From JALORV01 sp963754065 (GTDB taxonomy: Bacteria; Pseudomonadota; Gammaproteobacteria; Burkholderiales; Burkholderiaceae_F): a DNA stretch of 64,000 nucleotides. The translations under genes and the position numbers were made by a program. This document shows positions 1 to 7,946 of the stretch, one piece after another. Within the stretch, counting starts at the first letter, position 1. The number at the start of each line of letters is the position of its first letter. The notes beneath the pieces were generated by a model that was given only the letters and a program-made list of their open reading frames with translations, did not search any database and was not told where the DNA came from. The stretch lies in NCBI GenBank assembly GCA_963754065.1, contig CAVWFH010000034.1, forward strand, positions 248,001 to 312,000, in the 5' to 3' direction.

Positions 1-1
1 T

Positions 2-1039
2 GCGCTGCGGGTTGTCGGCCTGTATCCGCTGTCCAAGTTTCCCTTCACCTGGGGGGTGGCTGCATGGCAGCAGACGACGCGCGACCTGTTTGCCACGCCG
101 TTCCCCGAACTGACCGTGATAGGCAAGCGCATCCGCTACGTGCCCGGTTCGGGCGGTTCGGAGAAACTGGCCGGATTGCTCCCGACCGACAGTGCCGGAG
201 CAGGCCCGCTGCGGATGCCGGTGGTGACTCCCGCGCGCGCCTGGCAACTGCTGCAACAACATGCGCCCGTGCTGGTCGTCGATACGGTCGACGACGATGA
301 CCGCATCGGCCGGCTGGCCTGGCGGAAAAGTGGCGACGACCTGTATATCGCTGTCGATGTCAGCGAGCCGGCCACTTACGTGCGGGCCGCATGGACCGAG
401 TTCGACGGCACGCCCACGCTGCAGCTTGTCTACACGTTCTGGTTCCCGGCCCGGCCCGCCAGCCATCCGCTCGATTGGGTGGCGGGCCGGCTCGACGCTC
501 TCGTCTGGCGGGTTACGCTCGATGCCCGTGGCCGCCCGCTGGTGTATGACTCGATCCATGCGTGCGGCTGCTTTCACATGTTCTTTCCGACCGAACGCGT
601 GCGAGAGCGCCCTGGCCCGCTCGAACACGAGGGCATATTTGATGAGACGATGTTCTCGCCGCAGTTCGTGCATTCACCAGGCCCCAACGAACGTGTGATC
701 GTTTACGTTGGGGCCGGCGATCACAACATCCAGCGCGTGGCCATCGATACGACGCAGCCGGCGCCCGGCGTGCCGTATCGGCTGAAGGACGAAAACAATC
801 TGCGTGCACTCGCGCTGCCGGCCGTGGCCGGCGGTGGTACGCGCAGCATTTACGGGCCGGATGCCCTGGTGCCAGGCTCGGAGCGGCCGGAGCGATTCAT
901 CTTCTGGCCGATGGGCGTGCCGTCGGCGGGGCAGATGCGGCAATGGGGTCATCATGCAACGGCGTTCGTGGGCCGTCGTCACTTTGACGATCCGCTGCTG
1001 ATCGACCGCTATTTCTCGCTTGCGCCGGGTGCGGACTGA
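2..1039 (+). CDS. Hypothetical protein, 5' end cut by the window edge
   Basis: The reading frame is open leftwards to the first bases of the window, giving about 18 extra residues before the GTG at 56, so the true start probably lies outside and the GTG is only an internal candidate. The visible part, about 345 residues, is rich in Trp, Phe and Pro and has a Cys-x-Cys pair (HACGCFHMFF, about residue 185 of the visible part), but no domain I can name. It ends 14 bases before the EEP-family gene, so the two are probably co-transcribed. I do not recognise the family and assign no function. That it is a real gene rests on the long open frame, typical codon use and tight spacing. Confidence 0.75.
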   Translation, partial: ALRVVGLYPLSKFPFTWGVAAWQQTTRDLFATPFPELTVIGKRIRYVPGSGGSEKLAGLLPTDSAGAGPLRMPVVTPARAWQLLQQHAPVLVVDTVDDDDRIGRLAWRKSGDDLYIAVDVSEPATYVRAAWTEFDGTPTLQLVYTFWFPARPASHPLDWVAGRLDALVWRVTLDARGRPLVYDSIHACGCFHMFFPTERVRERPGPLEHEGIFDETMFSPQFVHSPGPNERVIVYVGAGDHNIQRVAIDTTQPAPGVPYRLKDENNLRALALPAVAGGGTRSIYGPDALVPGSERPERFIFWPMGVPSAGQMRQWGHHATAFVGRRHFDDPLLIDRYFSLAPGAD

Positions 1040-1053
1040 GCAAGACTGGCTGC

Positions 1054-1863
1054 ATGCAACTGCGCGTCGCGACATACAACATTCACAAGGGCGTCATGGG
1101 GCTGCGCAAGCGCTCGCGCATCCACGACCTGCGCGTCGCGCTGCACACGATCGACGCGGATATCGTCTTCCTGCAGGAAGTACAGGAACGCAACGAACGT
1201 CTGGCACGCCGGCCGGACCATCCGAACGGAACGCAGCTCGACGTGCTGTGCACGGGCGGCTACCTGCATCGCGCGTACGGCATGAACGCGGTCTATCCGC
1301 ACGGCCACCACGGCAACGCGATCGTGTCGCGCCACACGATCGGCCAGTACCTGAATCACGACATCTCGGACCATGCGCTGGAAAGTCGCGGAATGCTGCA
1401 CGCGATCTCGCACGTCGAGACGCGGCGTGGGGCCGTGGACATCCACCTGATCAACACGCACTTCGGACTGATCAAGCGCAGCCGCGTGCGGCAGGCCGAG
1501 TTCCTGATCGACTTCGTCCGCAGCGAGGTTCCGGCGGGCGCCCCGCTGATCATCGCGGGGGATTTCAATGACTGGCAGCAGGGTGTCGACGAAGTGCTGC
1601 ATCGCGACCTGGATGTCGTCGAGGCCGCGGCCGACTTCAACCGCCGGAGGCCGCGGACCCGCCACCTCGATCGCCTGATGCCCTGGCGCAGCGGCGCGCG
1701 GCCGCGGGTGGCGCGGACCTACCCCAGCGTGATGCCCTGGTTGAGGCTGGACCGCATCTACGTGCGTGGGTTCAAGGTCCACGACGTGAGCGTCCCCAAG
1801 GGCATCGAGTGGGCACAGCGTTCCGACCACATGCCTTTGATCGCTGATCTCGAGGTCGCATGA
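1054..1863 (+). CDS. Endonuclease/exonuclease/phosphatase (EEP) family phosphodiesterase
   Basis: A 269-residue protein with the complete EEP (DNase I-like, Mg-dependent phosphodiesterase) signature: TYNIH near the N terminus, LQEV as the metal-binding Glu block, INTHFG in the middle, GDFND as the Asp/Asn active-site block, and RSDHMPL at the C terminus as the catalytic Asp-His. No signal peptide is visible, so it is probably cytoplasmic. The substrate cannot be read from sequence; family members act on DNA, phosphoinositides or sphingomyelin. Its stop overlaps the start of the next gene by four bases (ATGA), so it is translationally coupled to a phospholipase D-type cardiolipin synthase. In many proteobacteria this EEP gene sits next to clsB, which suggests a membrane-lipid role (inference). 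Confidence 0.9.
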   Translation: MQLRVATYNIHKGVMGLRKRSRIHDLRVALHTIDADIVFLQEVQERNERLARRPDHPNGTQLDVLCTGGYLHRAYGMNAVYPHGHHGNAIVSRHTIGQYLNHDISDHALESRGMLHAISHVETRRGAVDIHLINTHFGLIKRSRVRQAEFLIDFVRSEVPAGAPLIIAGDFNDWQQGVDEVLHRDLDVVEAAADFNRRRPRTRHLDRLMPWRSGARPRVARTYPSVMPWLRLDRIYVRGFKVHDVSVPKGIEWAQRSDHMPLIADLEVA

Positions 1864-3089
1864 CGGAGCGCGCGCGACCGGCCCTCCGGCGCCCGCGCTT
1901 CGAGATTACGACGCGCCCACTGGTCTACGGCGGAAACCGCGTCCGCCTGCTGCAAAACGGCGATGAGTTCTTTCCTAATCTGCTGGCGGCGATCAACGGT
2001 GCCGCACGCTCCATTCATTTCGAGACGTACATCTTTGCCCAGGACAACATCGGCCTGCGCGTCAGCGACGCACTGGCGGCGGCGGCCGATCGTGGCGTCG
2101 CCGTGCGTCTGGTCGTCGACGGTTTTGGCACCGGCGCCTTTGCCCCCGAGCTGAAGTCCCGTCTCGAAAGCGTGGGTGCGCAGGTCATCATCTTCCGCCG
2201 CACGCGCTGGTGGCGCCTGGAGCGACGCTTCCTGCGCCGCATGCATCGCAAGCTCGTGCTGGTCGACGACCAGCTCGCCTTTGTCGGTGGCATCAACATC
2301 ATCGACGATCATCATCATCCGGACCCTGAACCGGCGCGGCTGGGTCCGCGCTTCGACTTCGCGGTCATGTGCGAGGGCCCGATCGTTGCGTCGGTCGCTC
2401 TGGCGATGAAACGACTGTGGTGGACGCTCCAGCTGCTGCAGGGCCGTGGCCGCTCCGGGCCTGCGCCGGCGCTTGCGCTGGAGTCGATACCCCCGCCCTT
2501 CGCGGACGGCGTGCGCGCGGCACTGGTGTTGCGGGACAACCTGCGCTACCGGCGCTCGATCGAATCGGCCTATCTGGAAGTGATACGGACCGCGCACAAG
2601 GAGGTGCTGATCGCCTGCGCTTACTTTCTGCCCGGGCGGACGTTTCGCAAGGCGCTGGTCGATTGCGCTCGGCGCGGCGTGCGCGTCCGGCTCCTCGTGC
2701 AGGGGCGTATCGAGTATGCGATCCAGCACTATGGGCAGGAGGCGCTCTATTCACAGTTCCTCGACGCCGGCATCGAGATCCATGAGTACGAGACGAGTTA
2801 CCTGCATGCCAAGGTCGCCGTGGTGGACGATGCCTGGGCCACGGTGGGATCGAGCAACATCGACCCTTATAGCCTGCTGCTGGCGCGCGAGGCCAATGTG
2901 AGCGTCTACGACGCCGCCTTTGCGCGCGACCTGCGGACTGCGCTGGAACGCGCCATTGACGGACACTCGCGGAGCGTCAAGCCACAGGAATTTGCTCGCC
3001 GCGGGTTGCTGCGACGAATGGTCAACTGGATCGCCTACGGCATCGTCCGCTTCGGCGCAGTCGTGCTGGCGGGGGGCCGGGATTACTAG
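1860..3089 (+). CDS. clsB: Phospholipase D-family cardiolipin synthase (ClsB-like)
   Basis: A 409-residue protein with two HKD motifs, the hallmark of the PLD superfamily: His129-Lys131-Asp136 (MHRKLVLVDD) and His316-Lys318-Asp323 (LHAKVAVVDD), each followed by the usual Gly-Gly/Ser-x-Asn-Ile stretch. The length and lack of an N-terminal pair of membrane helices fit ClsB rather than ClsA. It probably condenses phosphatidylglycerol with another phospholipid to form cardiolipin at the inner membrane; the C-terminal ends in a hydrophobic stretch (NWIAYGIVRFGAVVLA) that could anchor it. Its ATG overlaps the stop of the EEP gene. Function follows from the family; the exact lipid substrates are inferred. 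Confidence 0.88.
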   Translation: MTERARPALRRPRFEITTRPLVYGGNRVRLLQNGDEFFPNLLAAINGAARSIHFETYIFAQDNIGLRVSDALAAAADRGVAVRLVVDGFGTGAFAPELKSRLESVGAQVIIFRRTRWWRLERRFLRRMHRKLVLVDDQLAFVGGINIIDDHHHPDPEPARLGPRFDFAVMCEGPIVASVALAMKRLWWTLQLLQGRGRSGPAPALALESIPPPFADGVRAALVLRDNLRYRRSIESAYLEVIRTAHKEVLIACAYFLPGRTFRKALVDCARRGVRVRLLVQGRIEYAIQHYGQEALYSQFLDAGIEIHEYETSYLHAKVAVVDDAWATVGSSNIDPYSLLLAREANVSVYDAAFARDLRTALERAIDGHSRSVKPQEFARRGLLRRMVNWIAYGIVRFGAVVLAGGRDY

Positions 3090-3222
3090 AGACCCTACGC
3101 GAACGGGACTGAACTGGGTTCGACCTGCGCGGCAGTCTTCAGCGATCGACGAAAGCGGACGGGTTCCGGTTCGAAGCATCGTCGCGCATCCGCAGGTGGG
3201 CGAATGCTGACCAGGCGCGCCT

Positions 3223-3576
3223 CTAGAAAGCGATGACCTTATTGGCCTCGGTCGTCCACGACGACAGGATTTCCATTGACCCGCGCTGAGCGCCGGACAC
3301 CAGGTTGTCCGTGCTGATGCCCCGCGCGTCCATGCACGAGCCGCAGACGGCGACTTCACCCGTGCGACGAATGACAGCGCCGAGCATGTCAGCGATGTTG
3401 TAGTACCCCTGTGGGACCTTCTGTCCGCCATGGGCGCAGGCAGCCGCATCGCCCATCAGGAAAATGCGCACGGTGCCAGCCCCCTTCTCCAGAAGAGCGC
3501 GCGCCAGGCGCAGCGCGTTGTAGCTCCGCTCGCTTCCGTAAGGTGGATCGTTCAGGATGAGCAGCGTGGCAGTCAT
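3223..3576 (-). CDS. DsrE/YchN-like sulfur-relay family protein
   Basis: A 117-residue protein with the DsrE/DsrF-like fold: LLILNDPPYGSERSYNALRL at the N terminus, a central GDAAACA segment, and a conserved Cys-containing loop (VAVCGSCMDARGI) where DsrE-type proteins carry the persulfide Cys. These small cytosolic proteins bind or pass sulfane sulfur. The ATG shares one base with the stop of the upstream secreted-protein gene (TAATG) and is preceded by a GGAGG-type ribosome site, so it is the last gene of the operon with the desaturase-like gene. The operon is divergent from an ArsR-rhodanese regulator, which also points to reactive sulfur. Substrate and partner are inferred. Confidence 0.85.
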   Translation of the reverse strand: MTATLLILNDPPYGSERSYNALRLARALLEKGAGTVRIFLMGDAAACAHGGQKVPQGYYNIADMLGAVIRRTGEVAVCGSCMDARGISTDNLVSGAQRGSMEILSSWTTEANKVIAF

Positions 3577-4016
3577 TACTTCCCTCCGGACTTGATCGTC
3601 GCGCGCAGTGCCTCGAAGTCCTTGCGCACCTTGTCGTTCGACAGCAGGCCGACCTTGTCCTGCCGAGCCACGCCTTCGACATCGAGCACGTCAGCCACCA
3701 TCTGGAAGCTCGCCGCGCCGTTGTGGTCGCGACCGTCGGCAGCGATGAGCTGATTGCCGAAGAACACCGCAGGCGCGGGCAGGTTGGGTGCAAGACTCGA
3801 AGGCAGCAGCTGAATCGGAACGCGATACACATTGGCCAGCTCGGCGGCCACTTGCAGATTGCCGTTGCAGCGCTGGCCCGGTGGATCCTTGGCGATGAAG
3901 GTCAGCACCTTTCGACCGGCCACGTCGACCGCACCCGGCACGGCCATTGAAACCTGCTGGGCTGCAGCGCCCAGCGTGCTGGCGGCGAGCGCCAGTGCAA
4001 GTACCAGTCTGCGCAT
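3576..4016 (-). CDS. Small secreted protein of the DsrE operon
   Basis: The 146-residue product starts at the ATG whose GGGAG ribosome site lies 8 bases upstream; a longer in-frame reading would overlap the desaturase gene and is rejected. It has a clear Sec signal peptide (MRRLVLALALAAS to AQQ) and a compact mature part with one Cys (PPGQRCNGN). A stretch around residues 75-100 (PAVFFGNQLIAADGRDH) resembles the substrate-binding part of a thioredoxin-like fold, including a proline before a beta strand, but no CxxC is present. It is therefore probably periplasmic and of unknown function. It sits 23 bases after the desaturase gene and one base overlaps DsrE. Confidence 0.75.
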   Translation of the reverse strand: MRRLVLALALAASTLGAAAQQVSMAVPGAVDVAGRKVLTFIAKDPPGQRCNGNLQVAAELANVYRVPIQLLPSSLAPNLPAPAVFFGNQLIAADGRDHNGAASFQMVADVLDVEGVARQDKVGLLSNDKVRKDFEALRATIKSGGK

Positions 4017-4039
4017 GGTGTGATCTCCCATTGAATCGC

Positions 4040-4894
4040 TCAGGAATGAGAAACGATGTCGGCGTGTCGACCCGTCTGCTCGATGACCGGACTGACCTCG
4101 CGCAGCGGTTGCGTCAGCAGTCGAGTGAGCCGGATTTCTTGCGGACCCGTCAGGCCATCGACACCGATCCGCATCGCCTCGTGGCCGGCGGCCGGCTGGG
4201 CGCGGTAGGTGCCGAACACGCGGTCCCACCACGGCAGATTGAAGCCGAAGTTGCTGTTTGTCTCGCGCGGCGCCACGGAGTGGTGCACTCGGTGCATGTC
4301 GGGCGTGACGATGAGCCAGCGCAGCCAACGGTCGACGACGGCCGGCAGCCGCCCGTTCGCGTGGTTGAACATCGAGGCTCCGTTGAGCAGCACCTCGAAT
4401 ACAAGCACCGCCAGGACAGGCGCGCCGAGCGCGGTGATCATCGCGCACTTGATGCCGAGCGACAGCAGTATTTCGATCGGATGAAAGCGCAGGCCTGTTG
4501 TCACGTCGTAGTCCGCATCGGCATGGTGCACACGGTGAAGGCGCCACAGCGCGGGCACCGCGTGAAACAGGACGTGCTGGAAGTAGATGGCCAGGTCAAG
4601 CAGGACCACCGCCATCAGGATCGTGGCCCACGACGGCAATGTCACGGCGTTGAACAGTCCCCAGCCGTGCGCCTCGCCTGCCAGCGCCACGGCAATTGCT
4701 GCGCCGGGAGCCACCAACCGCACGATCCCCGCGTTCAGCGCGATCAATCCCAGGTTGTGCGGCCAACGTTGCGCGCGCGTAAAGCGCGACGTCCGCTTCG
4801 GCGCCAGCACCTCCCACAGTGCGACCAGGACGAACACGCCCAGGAACGCACCGAAGCGCAGCACTGGCTCGACGGTGGCCAGCGTATCGCTCAT
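4040..4894 (-). CDS. Sterol desaturase/fatty-acid hydroxylase family membrane protein
   Basis: A 284-residue protein with four hydrophobic segments and the di-iron histidine clusters of the fatty-acid hydroxylase superfamily: HVLFH, HRVHH in RLHRVHHADADYD, and a second HRVHH in DMHRVHHSVAPRETN. Such enzymes use O2 to hydroxylate or desaturate lipid chains at the membrane. The substrate is not predictable here. It is the first gene of a three-gene operon with the secreted protein and DsrE, read from the 95-base divergent region that it shares with the ArsR-rhodanese gene. The inverted repeat in that region suggests regulation by the ArsR protein. The pairing of a desaturase-type protein with DsrE and rhodanese partners is recurrent, but its meaning is not known to me. 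Confidence 0.88.
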   Translation of the reverse strand: MSDTLATVEPVLRFGAFLGVFVLVALWEVLAPKRTSRFTRAQRWPHNLGLIALNAGIVRLVAPGAAIAVALAGEAHGWGLFNAVTLPSWATILMAVVLLDLAIYFQHVLFHAVPALWRLHRVHHADADYDVTTGLRFHPIEILLSLGIKCAMITALGAPVLAVLVFEVLLNGASMFNHANGRLPAVVDRWLRWLIVTPDMHRVHHSVAPRETNSNFGFNLPWWDRVFGTYRAQPAAGHEAMRIGVDGLTGPQEIRLTRLLTQPLREVSPVIEQTGRHADIVSHS

Positions 4895-4947
4895 GCAGGT
4901 CCTAAGGTTTGGGGGACGGCGGTGGTAGGCTGCCGTCTGGTAATCTT

Positions 4948-4971
4948 GTATTCAAGTAATCGCTTGAATAC
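4948..4971. promoter_or_regulatory. Perfect 9-bp inverted repeat, probable ArsR operator
   Basis: GTATTCAAG and its exact complement CTTGAATAC are separated by six bases. This is the right size for an ArsR/SmtB dimer site and lies between the divergent desaturase operon (start 4894) and the arsR-rhodanese gene (start 4990). TTGTAT at 4947 and TACTAT at 4969, 16 bases apart, could be the -35 and -10 of the arsR promoter, so the operator would overlap it. Binding by the neighbouring regulator is inference. Confidence 0.7.
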
Positions 4972-4989
4972 TATGCTGGAGCGAGTGCC

Positions 4990-5655
4990 ATGTCAACTGC
5001 CGTCAATCCCAAGCGCGAGGTCTTCGAGAGCCTGGCGCGCATCGGCACCGCGCTATCCAGCGCCGTGCGGCTGGACCTCCTGGAGCTGTTGGCACAGGGC
5101 GAGCGCAGCGTGGACGAACTGGCTGCGCTGACCGGCGCTACGGTCGCCAACACGTCGCAGCACCTGCAGAAGCTCAAGCAGGTCGGGCTGATCGTCGGTC
5201 GCAAGGAAGCGCAGTTCGTCAGGTACCGGCTGGCTGGAGACGAAGTGATTGCGCTGTTCAACGCACTCGGTGCGGCCGGTCAGGCCTATCTGGCCGACGT
5301 CGATCGCATCGTGCGCCTGTACTTCACGTCAAGGGACGAGATGGAGCCCGTGCCCGCCGCGGAGCTGCTGCAGCGTGCGAAGAAAGGCCTCGTTACGGTG
5401 CTCGACGTGCGACCACCGGAGGAGTTCGCAGCGGGACATGTTCCTGGCGCGATCAACATTCCGATCCACGAGCTCGAAAGGCGGCTGGCCGAACTACCCA
5501 AGCGCAAGGAGGTCGTCGCCTACTGCCGTGGACCGTACTGCCTGATGTCGTACGACGCTGTACACCTGCTCCGCAAGAGGGGAATGAAAGCGCGTCGACT
5601 CCAGGATGGTTTGCCGGAGTGGCGCCTGGCGGGATTGCCCACTGCCATCGACTGA
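4990..5655 (+). CDS. ArsR-family regulator fused to a rhodanese domain
   Basis: A 221-residue two-domain protein. Residues about 1-95 form an ArsR winged helix (VDELAALTGATVANTSQHLQ is the helix-turn-helix). Residues about 115-215 are a rhodanese domain with DVRPPEEFAAGHVPGA and the active-site loop YCRGPYCLMSYDA, whose first Cys would carry a persulfide. The ArsR domain itself contains no Cys, so classical As/Cd sensing or a BigR-type dithiol switch is not visible; sensing through the rhodanese Cys is more likely (inference). It is divergent from the desaturase/secreted/DsrE operon across a perfect inverted repeat, and probably represses both itself and that operon until sulfane sulfur appears. 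Confidence 0.9.
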   Translation: MSTAVNPKREVFESLARIGTALSSAVRLDLLELLAQGERSVDELAALTGATVANTSQHLQKLKQVGLIVGRKEAQFVRYRLAGDEVIALFNALGAAGQAYLADVDRIVRLYFTSRDEMEPVPAAELLQRAKKGLVTVLDVRPPEEFAAGHVPGAINIPIHELERRLAELPKRKEVVAYCRGPYCLMSYDAVHLLRKRGMKARRLQDGLPEWRLAGLPTAID

Positions 5656-5728
5656 TTCGCCGTTGCTGCGCGAGCCTCGCGATGCTGGCGCTCGCTGTCG
5701 AACTCATACCAACAGGGAGTTGAACGAA

Positions 5729-6298
5729 ATGAAACACAGCACGTTTTGCCTGGCTGCCATGACAGTCGCACTGTTGGGGTCAACGCCCGCAGCGCACGCC
5801 GACGAGGCTGCCATCAAGGCCCTGGCTCAGGGCGGCCACGCGCTGCTGGTGCGGCACGCGAAGATCAGTGGCCACGCCAAGGCGATGGTGCTCGATCCCA
5901 AAGGCAACTGCGGCAACGAAGAAAATCTCAGCGAAGACGGTCGCACCCAGGCGCAGCGGCTGAAAGCTATGCTCGACAAAGCGGGCGTCAAGTTCGATGC
6001 GGTGCTGACGAGTCCGTTTTGTCGCGCAAAGGAAACGGCGCAGCTGGCCTTTGGCAGGGCGACCGTCGATCCGGATCTGACGGCGCTGGAGCTTGGTACC
6101 CAGGCGCAGGGCCAGGCGCGCACGCAAGCCGTCACGGCACAGCTTGCGCGTCATGCCGGCAAGGGCAACGTGGCGCTTGTGACGCACCGACCGAATATCG
6201 ACGCGCTGACCATGGAACTCGCGGAAGAAGGCGAAGCCGTCATTGCGAAGATCCAGCCGAATGGCGCGTTGGACGTGGTGGGTCGCATCAAGCCGTAG
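5729..6298 (+). CDS. Secreted histidine phosphatase family protein
   Basis: The ATG at 5729 is chosen because AGGGAGT lies 8 bases upstream and the product then begins with a Sec signal peptide (MKHSTFCLAAMTVALLG to AHA); the longer reading frame runs into the end of the arsR gene. The 189-residue protein carries the RHA motif of the phosphoglycerate-mutase-like superfamily (LLVRHAKI, where this His is phosphorylated), the SPFCRAKETAQLAFG block, and a late His (VTHRPNIDAL). It should be a periplasmic phosphatase of the SixA/Ais type; its substrate is unknown. It follows arsR by 73 bases on the same strand and may share its transcript. Confidence 0.85.
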   Translation: MKHSTFCLAAMTVALLGSTPAAHADEAAIKALAQGGHALLVRHAKISGHAKAMVLDPKGNCGNEENLSEDGRTQAQRLKAMLDKAGVKFDAVLTSPFCRAKETAQLAFGRATVDPDLTALELGTQAQGQARTQAVTAQLARHAGKGNVALVTHRPNIDALTMELAEEGEAVIAKIQPNGALDVVGRIKP

Positions 6299-6364
6299 CC
6301 GCAGACCCGCCAATGCGCTTGCGTTTCCCGATCCTTCGGCCTCGATGCCAGGATCGTGGAACAG

Positions 6365-7471
6365 TTATGGCCGCTGCGATGGGGCCGCGGCACCGATTTC
6401 AGCGGTGATCGAGCGCAGATTCTGCAGCCGCTCTTCGTTGTTCGGATGTCGCTTCACCGGTGAATCGACGATGTCGTGCACCGACTGAGCCAGCTTGCCC
6501 TCATCCGACGGTGCAAGCTTCGGTGCGGTGGCCTGCTCCGGCGTGGGCAGGTCCCGTACAAAAGCATTGATCGAGGCGGCGAGCGCCTGCGAGTCCGGCA
6601 GTGCGCGACTCAACAGGCGCACGGCACACGAGTCCGACTGCAGTTCCTGGTCGACATGGTGCCGTGTGTAGCGGTTCTTCTCCGCTTTCACGTAGGAAAA
6701 GATCAGATTCGGATTGGCCACGGACCCGGTCACAACCTTAACCAGATCGTCCTTGGACGAAATGGCATCCACGACGTTGCTTTGCAGCTCCTTGGTCTCG
6801 TGCCGCTGCAGCACATGCGCGACTTCGTGCGCGACAGCAAAGTACGCTTTGGGCAGCTGTGCTGGATCATCGACCAGCCCCTGGTCGAGATAGAGAAACC
6901 CACCCGGGCGCGCCGCGGCATTGCGCGATGAGTTCTTCAGGATGAACAGCTTGAACTGGTAGTCATGCGGCTGCCCGACGCTGGCGAGGACTTCTTCGAG
7001 CAGCCTGTCGGCGATCGGGTAGTACTTCTGGCCCAGCTTGCTGTCGCGCTCGAGTATCGCGACCTCGTCCTGATGCAGGCGTTCGCCATAGGCCACTTCG
7101 GCGGTCATCGGCAGCCAGTTGAGCTGCTTGGCCGCCAGCTTGGTCGACGCACTGAGCTTGCTGGTCGAAGGGGCCAACGTGGGTCGGTTCCCGGCCAGGA
7201 TGCTGCCGGCGTTGGCCAGCAGACGGGCGCCGACATCCGAGATCGCTTCCTTCGCGCCGAACAGCGCCAGTGTGGCGGTGTTGTCGGCCAGCGTGTAAGG
7301 CTGGACGATGTCCGGACAGTTTCTGTCGAGCACGACCGAGGCCTTTGGCGACAGCCGGGTGATCTCCTTGGTCCGGATGACATCGGCCTGCGCCAATGCA
7401 TCCGGCGCGGCGGCAACCGACACCGCCGTTGATGCGAATGCGGCGATATACAGGCCCCAGCGACTCGACAT
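6365..7471 (-). CDS. M48-family zinc metalloprotease, exported
   Basis: A 368-residue protein with an N-terminal signal sequence (MSSRWGLYIAAFASTAVSVA). The HEXXH zinc motif is seen in YFAVAHEVAHVLQRHE at about residue 230, and the third ligand Glu in VDQELQSDSCAVRLL at about residue 295, as in M48 peptidases (HtpX/BepA/Oma1 group). There is no run of transmembrane helices, so it resembles the periplasmic BepA/LoiP kind, but the first about 200 residues are unlike those proteins. It is last in an operon with a small secreted protein and a CHASE2 membrane protein. Role in envelope quality control is inferred. Confidence 0.85.
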   Translation of the reverse strand: MSSRWGLYIAAFASTAVSVAAAPDALAQADVIRTKEITRLSPKASVVLDRNCPDIVQPYTLADNTATLALFGAKEAISDVGARLLANAGSILAGNRPTLAPSTSKLSASTKLAAKQLNWLPMTAEVAYGERLHQDEVAILERDSKLGQKYYPIADRLLEEVLASVGQPHDYQFKLFILKNSSRNAAARPGGFLYLDQGLVDDPAQLPKAYFAVAHEVAHVLQRHETKELQSNVVDAISSKDDLVKVVTGSVANPNLIFSYVKAEKNRYTRHHVDQELQSDSCAVRLLSRALPDSQALAASINAFVRDLPTPEQATAPKLAPSDEGKLAQSVHDIVDSPVKRHPNNEERLQNLRSITAEIGAAAPSQRP

Positions 7472-7495
7472 CGTCTGCCCTCGACTTCACCCGAC

Positions 7496-7933
7496 TCAGT
7501 TGAGTCGCTGCTGCAGTTGCTGGATCCTCAGATCACGTGCGTCGTAATAGCCTTCTTCATCGAAGACTGCGGCCTCATACGCGATCAGCACGTTCTCGTC
7601 CTTGATCTCCGCACGTGCCTTGTCGACGCGTGCCTTGATTTCCGGGTCCTTGAGGGCGGCTTCCAGGTTGGCCTGGGCCTTCTTTAGATCCAGCGGTTTG
7701 TCTGGCTCGAGCTTGCGGCCGCCCGTCTTCTCGCGGCTGACGACGCGGCTCAACACGACTTTGACCGAGCCGCAGGCGGCGTTGGTATCCGAAAAACTCT
7801 TGATGAACGCGGCCAGCGCAGAGGAGGCTGTTGGCGAGATGTCCAGCAGACCGCGGCAGTTCTGGGCGTCGGCCAATGGTGGCCACGACCACGACGCCAC
7901 GATCATTGCCACCCACAAGACGAGCCGCTTCAT
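7496..7933 (-). CDS. Small exported protein of unknown function
   Basis: A 145-residue protein with a signal peptide (MKRLVLWVAMIVASWSWPPLADAQ) and two Cys in the mature part (NCRGLLD near residue 26 and AACGSV near 54) that could form a disulfide. The C-terminal half is charged and probably helical (KAQANLEAALKDPEIKARVD onward, ending in a short Gln/Leu coiled segment). I do not recognise the family. A GGAGG-type ribosome site precedes the ATG. It lies 13 bases after the CHASE2 gene and 24 bases before the M48 protease gene, so the three are one operon and the protein may be a partner or substrate of the protease (inference). Confidence 0.7.
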   Translation of the reverse strand: MKRLVLWVAMIVASWSWPPLADAQNCRGLLDISPTASSALAAFIKSFSDTNAACGSVKVVLSRVVSREKTGGRKLEPDKPLDLKKAQANLEAALKDPEIKARVDKARAEIKDENVLIAYEAAVFDEEGYYDARDLRIQQLQQRLN

Positions 7934-7946
7934 TCCTCGCCTCCCC

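Noticed and set aside
3090..3222. tRNA-like string GGTTCGAAGC after clsB
   Set aside because: No acceptor or anticodon stem can be formed around it.
4017..4547. N-terminal extension of the small secreted protein
   Set aside because: It would overlap most of the desaturase gene. The ATG at 4016 has a ribosome site and gives a signal peptide.
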